A DNA stretch of 26,792 nucleotides from positions 1 to 26,792 of the forward strand of contig JAZNKS010000083.1 in assembly GCA_045578725.1 (NCBI GenBank), given 5' to 3'. A program made the translations under genes and the position numbers. Position 1 is the first letter of the stretch, and every line of letters begins with the position of its first letter. The notes below the pieces were generated by a model. It saw nothing but the letters and a program-made list of their open reading frames with translations, was not told where the DNA came from and did no database searches. Below, one piece after another: positions 6,808 through 14,196 of the stretch. This DNA is from Flemingiibacterium sp045578725. Lineage in GTDB: Bacteria > Bacillota > Clostridia > Oscillospirales > CAG-272.

Positions 6808-8250
6808 TTACCGGTATAATTCGTTGATCTTGCTGATGGAGGCAAGTGCGGATGCTTCGTTGGCGGCGTAGAAGGAGGCAAAGCTGTGATCGGAGGAGAT
6901 GGCAAGATTTCGTCCGGTATTGACGAAATTGCCGCTGAGTCCTTCATAGAAATAGCCAATATCGAATACTCTGCCGTCACGGATATAGTCCAGCATTTCA
7001 CTGGAATCGTCATCGCGGGAGACCTTCATTGCCAGCAATTCGTTATAATAAAGCGGCATCATCTCATCATAATAACGCCAGCACATATCTTCCAGAATCA
7101 TGGAGACCATTTCCGGATTTCCCACCGTGATCGGAATGCAGATCAAACTGGTTCCGCCGTCAACGTTGCAGTAATATTTGTCTACGGTTTCATCTGCCTT
7201 GGGGAAGGGAATGATGCCAAAATCATCCGTCATATCCCGGTAAGTTGTGGTTGTTGAGACAAGACAGTCGAAGAAGGCGATGCGGCCTTCGCGGAATGCC
7301 GCCTTCACACCGTCATGCTGACCGGTGGTTTCCAGAAAACAGGACGGATCTGTCATAATGGAAAAATATTTCTCAAAGGTGGCAATTACCTTATCATTGT
7401 TCAGGGAAAGGGTAATCAAGCCGTCCTCATCCTTGCGGCAGATACGCTGATTGGCACTGTAAAGAACCTGCATTGGTCCGCCCCATTGTGTTGTTACATA
7501 GCCGAACTGATCCTTGTCAATGGTATACGCTGCATCGCCGTTCAGATCCTCCAGCGTTCCCCTGGACAGCTCAGCCAGCTTGTCCAGCGTCCAGGCACCT
7601 TCCCGCACAAGAGAATAGGGGTATTCAATATCATATTTGTCGAGCAGAGTTTTGTTGAACATCATGCAGTTGGCTGAACTGAGATTGGACAGAAGAATAT
7701 CGCCTACCATGACATAAAGCTTTCCACCAATAGTAAAGCCTTCGCGGGCATCGGCATTCCAGTAGGGCTTGTCAAGGTCAACGTACGGAAGATCCTTCTC
7801 CCAGTCAAGCAGAGCTTCTTCTCCTGCGTAAGTGAATGAGGTGCGTCCGAATGGCAGAATCGCATCATAGGCATCTTCTCCCGCCATAATGGAGGAAAGT
7901 GCATCGGCTGCATTGCTGTCCGAGCTTTTGACCTCCTTGATCGTAATTCCGTACTGCTCCTCAATGTCCCGCCGAATCTGAAAGTTCGTGTCATCCAGCG
8001 GCTCGCCGGTCATTTCTTCGATGGTGAATATCGGGTCGCCGGGTCTGGTATAAAAAACAAATTCTTCTCCGGTGAAATCTTTTTCCGGTAATGACGGTTT
8101 TAATGGATTTACCGTTTCGACCGGCTGTGTTGCGGTAGTATCGCCGGTCGCAGTATTGGTGGATTCCGTACCTGCGCATGCGGCGGAGGAAACGGTAAGC
8201 AGTGCCAGCAGCATCACCGATATAATGTGGTTCTTTCGATCATGAATCAT
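6808..8250 (-). CDS. ABC sugar-type solute-binding lipoprotein, orphan
   Basis: 480 aa. ATG 8250 has SD AAAGGA 9 nt upstream. The signal peptide (MIHDRKNHIISVMLLALLTV) ends in a lipobox SSAAC, so Cys25 or so is lipidated and the protein is tethered outside the membrane. A Thr/Ser-rich linker follows, then a type-I-like extracellular binding protein: GEEFVFYTRPGD, DIEEQYGITIKEV, EDAYDAILPFGRTS, AAFREGRIAFFDC, and FGIIPFPKADET, typical of family 1 extracellular solute-binding proteins. No permease or ATPase gene is within reach, so it would have to borrow a transporter. It is divergent from the AraC regulator at 8399, the likely controller. Base composition is visibly more A/T-rich than the flanking remnants, consistent with acquisition. 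Confidence 0.85.
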   Translation of the reverse strand: MIHDRKNHIISVMLLALLTVSSAACAGTESTNTATGDTTATQPVETVNPLKPSLPEKDFTGEEFVFYTRPGDPIFTIEEMTGEPLDDTNFQIRRDIEEQYGITIKEVKSSDSNAADALSSIMAGEDAYDAILPFGRTSFTYAGEEALLDWEKDLPYVDLDKPYWNADAREGFTIGGKLYVMVGDILLSNLSSANCMMFNKTLLDKYDIEYPYSLVREGAWTLDKLAELSRGTLEDLNGDAAYTIDKDQFGYVTTQWGGPMQVLYSANQRICRKDEDGLITLSLNNDKVIATFEKYFSIMTDPSCFLETTGQHDGVKAAFREGRIAFFDCLVSTTTTYRDMTDDFGIIPFPKADETVDKYYCNVDGGTSLICIPITVGNPEMVSMILEDMCWRYYDEMMPLYYNELLAMKVSRDDDSSEMLDYIRDGRVFDIGYFYEGLSGNFVNTGRNLAISSDHSFASFYAANEASALASISKINELYR

Positions 8251-8315
8251 GTTGAATTATCCTTTCATTTACCCAATAGATTCATTCCGCTCTCATCGGC
8301 TGGAATGGTAATTAT

Positions 8316-8324
8316 ATTATACCA
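8316..8324 (-). promoter_or_regulatory. Extended -10 promoter of the solute-binding lipoprotein
   Basis: Minus-strand TGGTATAAT (TATAAT at 8321-8316) with a poor -35 (TTTTTC at 17 bp), the arrangement expected for a promoter needing an activator such as the adjacent AraC protein. Confidence 0.55.
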
Positions 8325-8326
8325 TA

Positions 8327-8355
8327 TTGACATCTGCGGAAAAATATCGTATAAT
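8327..8355 (+). promoter_or_regulatory. Sigma-A promoter of the AraC regulator
   Basis: TTGACA 8327-8332, 17-bp spacer, TATAAT 8350-8355. The -35 lies only 5 bp from the -10 of the divergent lipoprotein promoter, so the two promoters overlap. Confidence 0.85.
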
Positions 8356-8374
8356 ATGAATATATTGTACGATA
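8345..8374. promoter_or_regulatory. 30-bp imperfect palindrome, probable operator
   Basis: TATCGTA (8345-8351) is mirrored by TACGATA (8368-8374), with AATAT and ATATT inside. It covers the -10 and start region of the AraC promoter, so binding there would block that promoter (autorepression) while leaving the divergent one free. Function is inferred from position and symmetry. Confidence 0.6.
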
Positions 8375-8398
8375 CTATGATATTTGCGGAGGACGGTT

Positions 8399-9217
8399 AT
8401 GACTGCAACACCGATCGGCTTCACTTATCTGCGTTCGGAGAGACTGATGTTTGATGCGGGACACCGGGATGATTACACAAATTTTGCACGTCCCTATTAC
8501 GGTATTACCTTTATTCGATGCGGACATGCTTTGTACCGAACAAAAACGGGAGATTTCCGCCTGGATGCAGGCGATATTCTTTTTTCTCCGCTCGGTTCCA
8601 CATATATCTCCGAGTGGAGCGATGACAGCTGTGTCTGTATGGATACGATTCTGTTCAACATAAACCGGGATCTGCATATCAGCGCAGATCCCGGCGTGCG
8701 CCGGAGTTATCCGGTGCAGGCGATTCACGGATTGGAGCATATCGGTGACAGAATCAAAAAGATTGCTGAAAATTACAGAAACCTTCAAAGCTGTATATTG
8801 CCGTATGATGCATTCGGATGGTATTCCGAGGCCTATGCCATTATCGGAGAGGTATGGCAGAAAATTCTATATGATGAGTTTCCGGTGCCGGATTCTCGTC
8901 TGCTTCCGGCACTTCATTATATCGAAGAACATCTGTCCGAAAGCGTAACGGTGGAGACTTTGGCGAAATGCTGTTACATGAGCAGTTCTCATTTTCATGC
9001 CTGCTTTGTAAAAGGAATAGGCTTGCCGCCGATCCAGTACAAGCTGAAGCGGCAGGTGGAACAGGCACAGATGATGCTGGTAGTGGATGTTAATAAGCCT
9101 GTCTGCGATATTGCGCACGAGATGGGATTTGAGTCGTTGTCTTATTTTTATCGTGTGTTTACCGGTATTACCGGCATGCCGCCGGGGAAATATCGTGAAA
9201 TCTTCGGTGCGGAATAA
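8399..9217 (+). CDS. AraC-family transcriptional regulator
   Basis: 272 aa. ATG 8399 with SD GGAGG, 6 nt spacing; an upstream in-frame start at 8384 lies before the SD. The N-terminal 140 residues look like a cupin-type sensor (FRLDAGDILFSPLGSTYISE). The last ~100 residues hold two HTH motifs of the AraC/XylS type (HYIEEHLSESVTVETLAKCC, MSSSHFHACFVKGIG, then VCDIAHEMGFESLSYFYRVF and TGMPPGKYREIF). It probably senses a sugar and activates the divergent binding lipoprotein. The pair forms a compact control and capture module inside the A/T-richer segment. Confidence 0.92.
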   Translation: MTATPIGFTYLRSERLMFDAGHRDDYTNFARPYYGITFIRCGHALYRTKTGDFRLDAGDILFSPLGSTYISEWSDDSCVCMDTILFNINRDLHISADPGVRRSYPVQAIHGLEHIGDRIKKIAENYRNLQSCILPYDAFGWYSEAYAIIGEVWQKILYDEFPVPDSRLLPALHYIEEHLSESVTVETLAKCCYMSSSHFHACFVKGIGLPPIQYKLKRQVEQAQMMLVVDVNKPVCDIAHEMGFESLSYFYRVFTGITGMPPGKYREIFGAE

Positions 9218-9223
9218 AAAATG

Positions 9224-9242
9224 AGCGTGTTTATGCTTTTTT
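9224..9242 (+). terminator. Short intrinsic terminator after the AraC regulator
   Basis: AGCGT and ATGCT (with one G-T pair) form a 5-bp stem around GTTT, followed directly by six T. The stem is short, so efficiency is uncertain, but it starts 7 nt after the stop codon. Confidence 0.5.
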
Positions 9243-9419
9243 GCGCCAAATTCGCAATATATTCGTAACCGTCTGCATACAGTCGTCCCACCCGGTCAGC
9301 AAGAACGTAATTTCCAACCATGTCGGTGGAATCGCATACCTCAGGTCAGCGGCTAACCCGAACGCATTACCGAAGCAACACCGCCTCTCCTGCGTACAGC
9401 CTCTCACTATGCACCGTAT
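9231..9419 (-). other. Unassigned junction segment with a 60-codon open frame
   Basis: This stretch joins the AraC unit to the glycosidase remnant and differs from both. On the minus strand a frame of about 60 codons ends at TAA 9231-9233 and reads protein-like (FGLAADLRYAIPPTWLEITF, GWDDCMQTVTNILRIWRKK); a GTG could start it, but no SD is evident. It may be a fragment of a mobile element that mediated the rearrangement. I do not recognise it, and there are no visible terminal inverted repeats. Confidence 0.3.
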
Positions 9420-10988
9420 ATCCGGTCGTCAGTCGCCGCCGGAATTCTCGGGCTTGACGATCCCGTGCTTTGTGACTGCCGCCGGATCCTTGAAAAAATG
9501 CCGAAATATCCGACATCCGGCCCGTCGGCCTACGGCATCCATCTGCGCGACTCCGAGGATGCGCCGGATAATCTCTGGATCCGCCATCCGAGTATGCTGA
9601 TGCCGGTCTTCCCGATCGGCGAGATTGACATGGATTCCGATCCCGAAACGGTGCAGCTGATCCGCAATACCCTCGATTATCTGGAGGACAACTGCGAAAT
9701 CGGTGTTTTCCCCGGAAGCTGGCTGGCCGCGGCCGCCGCCCGGATCGGACGGGGTCAGTATGCCCTGCGGATTCTGTACGAAAAGGGCATCGACCATCTC
9801 TCCCGCTCCAACGGCCTCAGCGCCGAGGAAACCGACCGCTTCCTCAATTTCTGCCTGATCGCCCGCCAGCCGCTTTATTATCCCTGCATGATGGAATTCA
9901 CCGGCGAGATGCTGGCGGCGGTCAACGAGATGCTCCTCCAGTCCCACAACGGCATCATCCGGGTCTTCCCCGCCCTGCCCGACGGCGATCCGGAATACGG
10001 CCGCATGATCCGGCACGGCCACAGCTTCTCCGAGCGCATGGACCGCCTGCTTCCCTATGAAGCATGGCAGGATGTCCGCTTTGATAAGCTTCTTGCCAAG
10101 GGAGCCTTTGAGGTTTCCGCCGCGCTGTCGGAAGGAAAGCTTGCCTTTATTCTCGTCCATCCTAAGAAGGGCGGCCGGGTCCGCATCACCTCGCCTTATC
10201 TGGATGCCGGAACGCCGGTCCGGTGCGGCGATGAAATCCTGCCCTCTTATCGGGACGGCGGCATCCTCACCTTCGATACCGAGGCCGGAAAGGATTACCT
10301 CATCGGGGCCGATCCCGCCGCCTTTACCGAAAAAGCGGACGGGGATTACGACACTACCGTCACCGAACGCCTGAGCTATACCCGCCGGCGCATCTACATC
10401 GGCGAGGACAGCGATACCCGCTATCAGAAGCAGCTGGATTCCTTCCTGCGCGATTCGTTCCTCGGCAATATGCGAAGGTCCAATCACACCGTCTACAAGT
10501 TCGACTTCGGCATGGGCGGAAAAAAGGAGTACGAGCCGTCGATTCCCCTGCCGGTCTTCTGCGGCGAAAGCCATCTGATGCGCGGCATGGATTTTATCCG
10601 GCTTGGCGGCGATTCCTTCACCCCCGCGATCGGATACGGCTTTGAATCCGACACCCCAATCCGCGCCGTCAAAAGAAACGGCCCGGATCCCCTCCGGTGC
10701 GATTTTGTCGAGGGGGAGGGGGATGCGGCCTTCCTCATCGAAGTGCCGCGCGGCCAGTATGAGCTGCTGGTTATTTCCGGCGATACGGATGAGGAAAGCG
10801 TGACCGTCGCCCATACCGGCAACAGCCGGAAAATCGGCGGCTCCGTAATAAAGCGGGGCATCTTCCAGAGCGAGGTCATCCCCTTCGTTCAGGAGCGCGA
10901 CACGCCCGTCCGTCTGTATCTTTCGGGCGCGCCCGGCTATAAATGGAAGCTGAACGCGCTGATTCTCAACTGCATACGCGGATATTGA
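9420..10988 (+). pseudogene. 3' remnant of a GH95-like glycosidase
   Basis: About 520 codons. Family-like sequence is recognisable from about 9420 (SSVAAGILGLDDP), before any credible start. It continues through the (alpha/alpha)6-barrel end (LWIRHPSMLMPVFPIGEI, ALRILYEKGIDHLSRSNGL, PLYYPCMMEFTGEMLAAVNE, LLQSHNGIIRVFPALPDG), which matches C-terminal parts of fucosidase-type GH95/GH65-like enzymes, and into a beta-rich domain that may bind carbohydrate (residues ~330-520). An in-frame stop lies at 9354-9356. A GTG at 9465 gives 507 codons but lacks an SD and would omit the N-terminal catalytic part. No promoter is seen before it. I read it as a 5'-truncated gene; an unusual stand-alone glycan-binding protein cannot be excluded. 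Confidence 0.72.
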
Positions 10989-11046
10989 CAGGCGTCTGGC
11001 ACCTGCGGATCAGCACATCCATTGAGGGGGCCGGAATGTATGTACA

Positions 11047-11081
11047 GGGGCTGCTGCAGGTTGGAAACCTGCAGCAGCCCC
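11047..11081 (+). terminator. Strong hairpin terminator between convergent genes
   Basis: GGGGCTGCTGCAGGTT and AACCTGCAGCAGCCCC form a perfect stem around GGA, followed by TTGTTTGTT on the plus strand. It separates the glycosidase remnant from the convergent glycyl-radical enzyme and could stop both. Its core closely matches the hairpins at 3831 and 3878. Confidence 0.75.
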
Positions 11082-11117
11082 TTGTTTGTTATCAAACTGT
11101 GCGCCGGGTGTGCGGCC

Positions 11118-13250
11118 TTATCCGTGCTCGTTCTGGGCAATCACCATGTCCTGCCATTCCCGATTGAGCGTCACGAACCGGGCGTTCCAGCCCGACACAC
11201 GCACCGACAGGGACGGATACTCCTCGGGATGCTCCTGCGCTCTGCGAAGCAGGGCCGCATCGGCAATATCCGGCTGGAGAAAGAATCCTCCGAGCGCAAC
11301 GAATCCCCGCATCAGCGAGATAAGCGCCATGAGCCCGCTCTCGCCCTCCACATGGGAGGGCAGGAGCCGGATATCCAGCGCCGCACCGGAGGCAAGCCCG
11401 GCCAGATCCGGACGGCAGCAGGAGCGGATGACGGCCGTCACCCCCTCCTTATCGGTTCCCGGCGTAGGGGAAGCATTGGCGGCCAGAACCTCGCCCATTC
11501 TGCGGCCGTGCGGGCAGGCCAGCCGATGCCTGGACCATTCCAGCTGGCGGCCAAAGGTACTTACCCCCGCCGGGAAGCGATAAGGACAGCGGCCGTCAAG
11601 CGAGCGGCAGCTCCGGACAAAATCCGTCAGCAGACGGGCGGCGATTTCATCCGCCTCCTCATTGCCGGTCCCGTAGTAATCCAGATGGCCGAAGGCATAG
11701 CGGCGAAGCTCCTCATGCCCCTCCCAGTTCTTTCGCAGGATCGCAAAAAGCTCGGACAGGGTCAGCTTCTTTTCATCGTACACCAGCTTTTTGATGGCAT
11801 ACAGGCTGTTGACTGTATCGGCAAGACCGCCGATATGCGGCGAATTCAGATTGTAGACAGGGCCGCCCTCCAGATAGGACTTCCCCTTTTCGATGCATCC
11901 CCGCTCAAACAGCGAAACAACCGTGCAGGGAGTCTGATGATTCCACTTCCAATCCCGTGTCGGCACGCCGCTCCCGGCAAAGCAGGTCATCCGGTCGTGG
12001 AAGATCGCCTCCACCTGCTTGTGAAGGTCAGCGGCATACTGCCGGTACAGCGCCTCGAAATCGGCGAAATCCGGCACCGATTCATAGCCGCACAGGGTCT
12101 TTTTCTGCAGAATCTGAAGCGAATCAAAGGGCGAATAGATGAAGAAGGTTCTGCCGGGGATCTGTACCTCCCAGCACCCGTCATTGGCAAAGCACCGTGC
12201 CTCCGCTTCCTCATAGCCGTCCCTTATCAGCGCCTCGATGACCGTATCCTCGTTATACAGCGCGAGAATACCGCCTCCATAGCGCATAACCTCGGCCACC
12301 CGCCGAAGAAGCGCCTCATCGGTATGCTTTCCGATCCGCACGGTGGTGGGAAAATCGCTGATTCCCAGCTCCTCAATAATATCCAGAACGAGCCAGGTTA
12401 CCTCGTTTGTGACCTCATTGCCGTCTTCCCCGATGCCGGCCAGCACCAGATTCTGATAGTGCTGGGCATCGCCGCTCCCGATGAACTGCCCGTTGATCCA
12501 TTCACAGCCCTTGATAAAGAAGTGGGTCAGAATCTCCCGCGCCTCATCGCGCGTCAGCCGTCCGGCTTCAAGATCCCGCTTCAGATAATCCCCGAGCAGG
12601 ACATCGATCCGACCGATCCCCGGCCAGTTGCCGCACAGCCGAAGGAAGGCGAAAGTGAACCACAGGCTCTGAACCGCCTCATAAAAGCTGCGGGCAGGCT
12701 CCAGCGGCACCCGCTTCAGATTTTCCAGATTGACCTCATAGCCGGGCCGGCCCGCAAGGGCCTCCAGATACCGCCCATGCCAGACAGCAAAGGCATCCAG
12801 ACAGACAAGACAGCTTTGCTCAAAGGCTTCCTTTTCCGTTCCCCGGAAGGCTTCACAGGCCGCCGCGACACGGCTTCGGACCGAAGCGAGCCCTTCCTTC
12901 AGCACGGTTTCAAAATCGACGGTCAGATGGCTGATGCTGCTAAAGAGCGGATGTCCGCCGTACACAGCCGGCACATTATGGCGAATGGCCAGCCCGAGCG
13001 TGGCCGCACCGCTGATTCTCTCTCCCCCGCAGATCCGGATCGGTGCCTCTTCGGCAATCCGCATGATGGCAAGGTTGTATTGTTCAAGCGGTGTCAGCGC
13101 ATCAAAATTTTCAATGTCATCCAGGCGGACCGCCTCCGTCTTCAGGGTATCCAGACCGTATTGACGGTTCAGCGAATCGTGGGCAAACTGCCGTGTCGCC
13201 TGGCAAAGGCGGACCGGTCTTTGTCTTCCGTTTGCGCAGAAAAATTCCAT
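11118..13250 (-). CDS. Glycyl-radical enzyme of unassigned reaction
   Basis: 710 aa. ATG 13250 with SD AGGAGG, 7 nt spacing; an in-frame ATG at 13298 lies upstream of the promoter. The active-site thiyl Cys is Cys359 in NDGCWEVQIPG; the GCxE form is typical of eliminase-type members (diol, choline, isethionate) rather than the Cys-Cys of true pyruvate formate-lyase. The radical glycine is Gly687 in RVSGWNARF, 24 residues from the end, so both catalytic elements are intact. The protein is shorter than most family members. A radical-SAM activase is required but none is encoded in the window. It is divergent from an AraC regulator with abutting promoters, in a glycan-degradation neighbourhood, so a sugar-derived substrate is possible (inference). 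Confidence 0.9.
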   Translation of the reverse strand: MEFFCANGRQRPVRLCQATRQFAHDSLNRQYGLDTLKTEAVRLDDIENFDALTPLEQYNLAIMRIAEEAPIRICGGERISGAATLGLAIRHNVPAVYGGHPLFSSISHLTVDFETVLKEGLASVRSRVAAACEAFRGTEKEAFEQSCLVCLDAFAVWHGRYLEALAGRPGYEVNLENLKRVPLEPARSFYEAVQSLWFTFAFLRLCGNWPGIGRIDVLLGDYLKRDLEAGRLTRDEAREILTHFFIKGCEWINGQFIGSGDAQHYQNLVLAGIGEDGNEVTNEVTWLVLDIIEELGISDFPTTVRIGKHTDEALLRRVAEVMRYGGGILALYNEDTVIEALIRDGYEEAEARCFANDGCWEVQIPGRTFFIYSPFDSLQILQKKTLCGYESVPDFADFEALYRQYAADLHKQVEAIFHDRMTCFAGSGVPTRDWKWNHQTPCTVVSLFERGCIEKGKSYLEGGPVYNLNSPHIGGLADTVNSLYAIKKLVYDEKKLTLSELFAILRKNWEGHEELRRYAFGHLDYYGTGNEEADEIAARLLTDFVRSCRSLDGRCPYRFPAGVSTFGRQLEWSRHRLACPHGRRMGEVLAANASPTPGTDKEGVTAVIRSCCRPDLAGLASGAALDIRLLPSHVEGESGLMALISLMRGFVALGGFFLQPDIADAALLRRAQEHPEEYPSLSVRVSGWNARFVTLNREWQDMVIAQNEHG

Positions 13251-13269
13251 TTGCATCCCTCCTGCTTCC

Positions 13270-13298
13270 ATTATACCGCACAAAACTGCGGAAATCAA
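13270..13298 (-). promoter_or_regulatory. Promoter of the glycyl-radical enzyme
   Basis: Minus-strand TTGATT (13298-13293), 17-bp spacer, TATAAT (13275-13270). Only about 20 nt separate the -10 from the start codon, giving a very short leader that still holds the SD. Confidence 0.8.
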
Positions 13299-13327
13299 TT
13301 GACAATGCCATGATTTTCATGTATAAT
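13299..13327 (+). promoter_or_regulatory. Consensus promoter of the AraC regulator at 13347
   Basis: TTGACA (13299-13304), 17-bp spacer, TATAAT (13322-13327): both boxes are perfect. The -35 directly abuts the -35 of the divergent enzyme promoter, creating TCAATTGA at the centre. Transcription should begin at about 13333-13335, inside the SD. Confidence 0.88.
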
Positions 13328-13346
13328 ACTATGGAGGTGAGGCTTT

Positions 13347-14150
13347 TTGGAAATCACATCCGCCGCCGTCCGGAGCTTTCTGCTGGACGGCTTCGATTCG
13401 GTATCGAACGAGAATCTCCGTCACATCAAAATTCTGCCCTGCCTGTCCGTTGTGCAGGCTGTCCGGGGAAGCTATGACATCGCGCTCGGCTCCGGGGAAA
13501 CGGAATCCACCGGCGAGGGCGGCTTTTTCATCGCGCCCGCCAACATCCGGCAGACCATCGTGCATCATGTCAACCCCGAAAGCGGCACGATGAGCGCCCG
13601 CTGGCTTTTTCTCGATATGGCCATCAATCAATCGCTGTCGCCGGAGCATTTCTATTGCTTCCCGACCGTCATCCGGGATGAGCAAAAGCAGGAGCTGAAT
13701 GCCCTGTTTGATCGGCTCTTTTCGGCAAAGAGCATCTGGAAAATCCACAGCCTCTGCTTTGAATTGATGGAATGGCTGGCCGCCGCAGGTTCACCGGCCG
13801 ATGGGGCGGGAGCCGTCGGGCATCCGGGCATCCGGGATGCGCTGGCCTATATGAGCGCCCATAGGGACTCGCCCGTCACGGTCGGCGAGCTTGCCGCCGC
13901 TGCCCGAATGTCCGAATCCCATTTTTATGCGGTATTCCGCCGACAGATGGGGATCCCGCCGATTGCCTATCTCAACAGCTGCCGCCTGACAGCCGCTGCC
14001 GGGCAGCTGATCGGGAGTTCCCAATCCGTTTGCCGGATTGCTTCGGCTGTCGGCATCGATGATCCGCTCTACTTCAGCCGGATGTTCAAAAAAGCCTTCG
14101 GTCTGCCGCCGCTCGAATACCGCCGAACCTACCAAAAGCCGCAAAACTGA
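13347..14150 (+). CDS. AraC-family transcriptional regulator
   Basis: 267 aa. The start is TTG 13347, chosen because GGAGGT lies 8 nt upstream and no in-frame ATG fits; an ATG at 13331 is out of frame. The N-terminal half is a sensor domain (GSYDIALGSGETESTGEGGF, FIAPANIRQTIVHH). The C-terminal half has the paired AraC HTH motifs (SPVTVGELAAAARMSESHFY, then VCRIASAVGIDDPLYFSRMF with GLPPLEYRRTY). It probably controls the divergent glycyl-radical enzyme and itself through the shared promoter region. The non-ATG start and near-absent leader would hold its own level down despite a perfect promoter (inference). Confidence 0.9.
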   Translation: MEITSAAVRSFLLDGFDSVSNENLRHIKILPCLSVVQAVRGSYDIALGSGETESTGEGGFFIAPANIRQTIVHHVNPESGTMSARWLFLDMAINQSLSPEHFYCFPTVIRDEQKQELNALFDRLFSAKSIWKIHSLCFELMEWLAAAGSPADGAGAVGHPGIRDALAYMSAHRDSPVTVGELAAAARMSESHFYAVFRRQMGIPPIAYLNSCRLTAAAGQLIGSSQSVCRIASAVGIDDPLYFSRMFKKAFGLPPLEYRRTYQKPQN

Positions 14151-14159
14151 CAAAACCAC

Positions 14160-14189
14160 ACGCCCCGGAATGGATGCATTCCGGGGCGT
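14160..14189. terminator. Bidirectional terminator hairpin
   Basis: ACGCCCCGGAAT and ATTCCGGGGCGT pair perfectly around GGATGC. On the plus strand it is followed by GCGTTGTTTATTTT, on the minus strand by GTGGTTTTG. It separates the AraC gene from the convergent lipoprotein gene. Confidence 0.75.
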
Positions 14190-14196
14190 GCGTTGT

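Noticed and set aside
9465..10988. GTG 9465 as the native start of a complete glycosidase
   Set aside because: No SD, family-like sequence continues upstream in frame to about 9420, and the N-terminal catalytic portion is absent.
11022..13313. 763-codon plus-strand open frame
   Set aside because: Antisense of the intact glycyl-radical enzyme; it begins in a terminator hairpin and has no family features.
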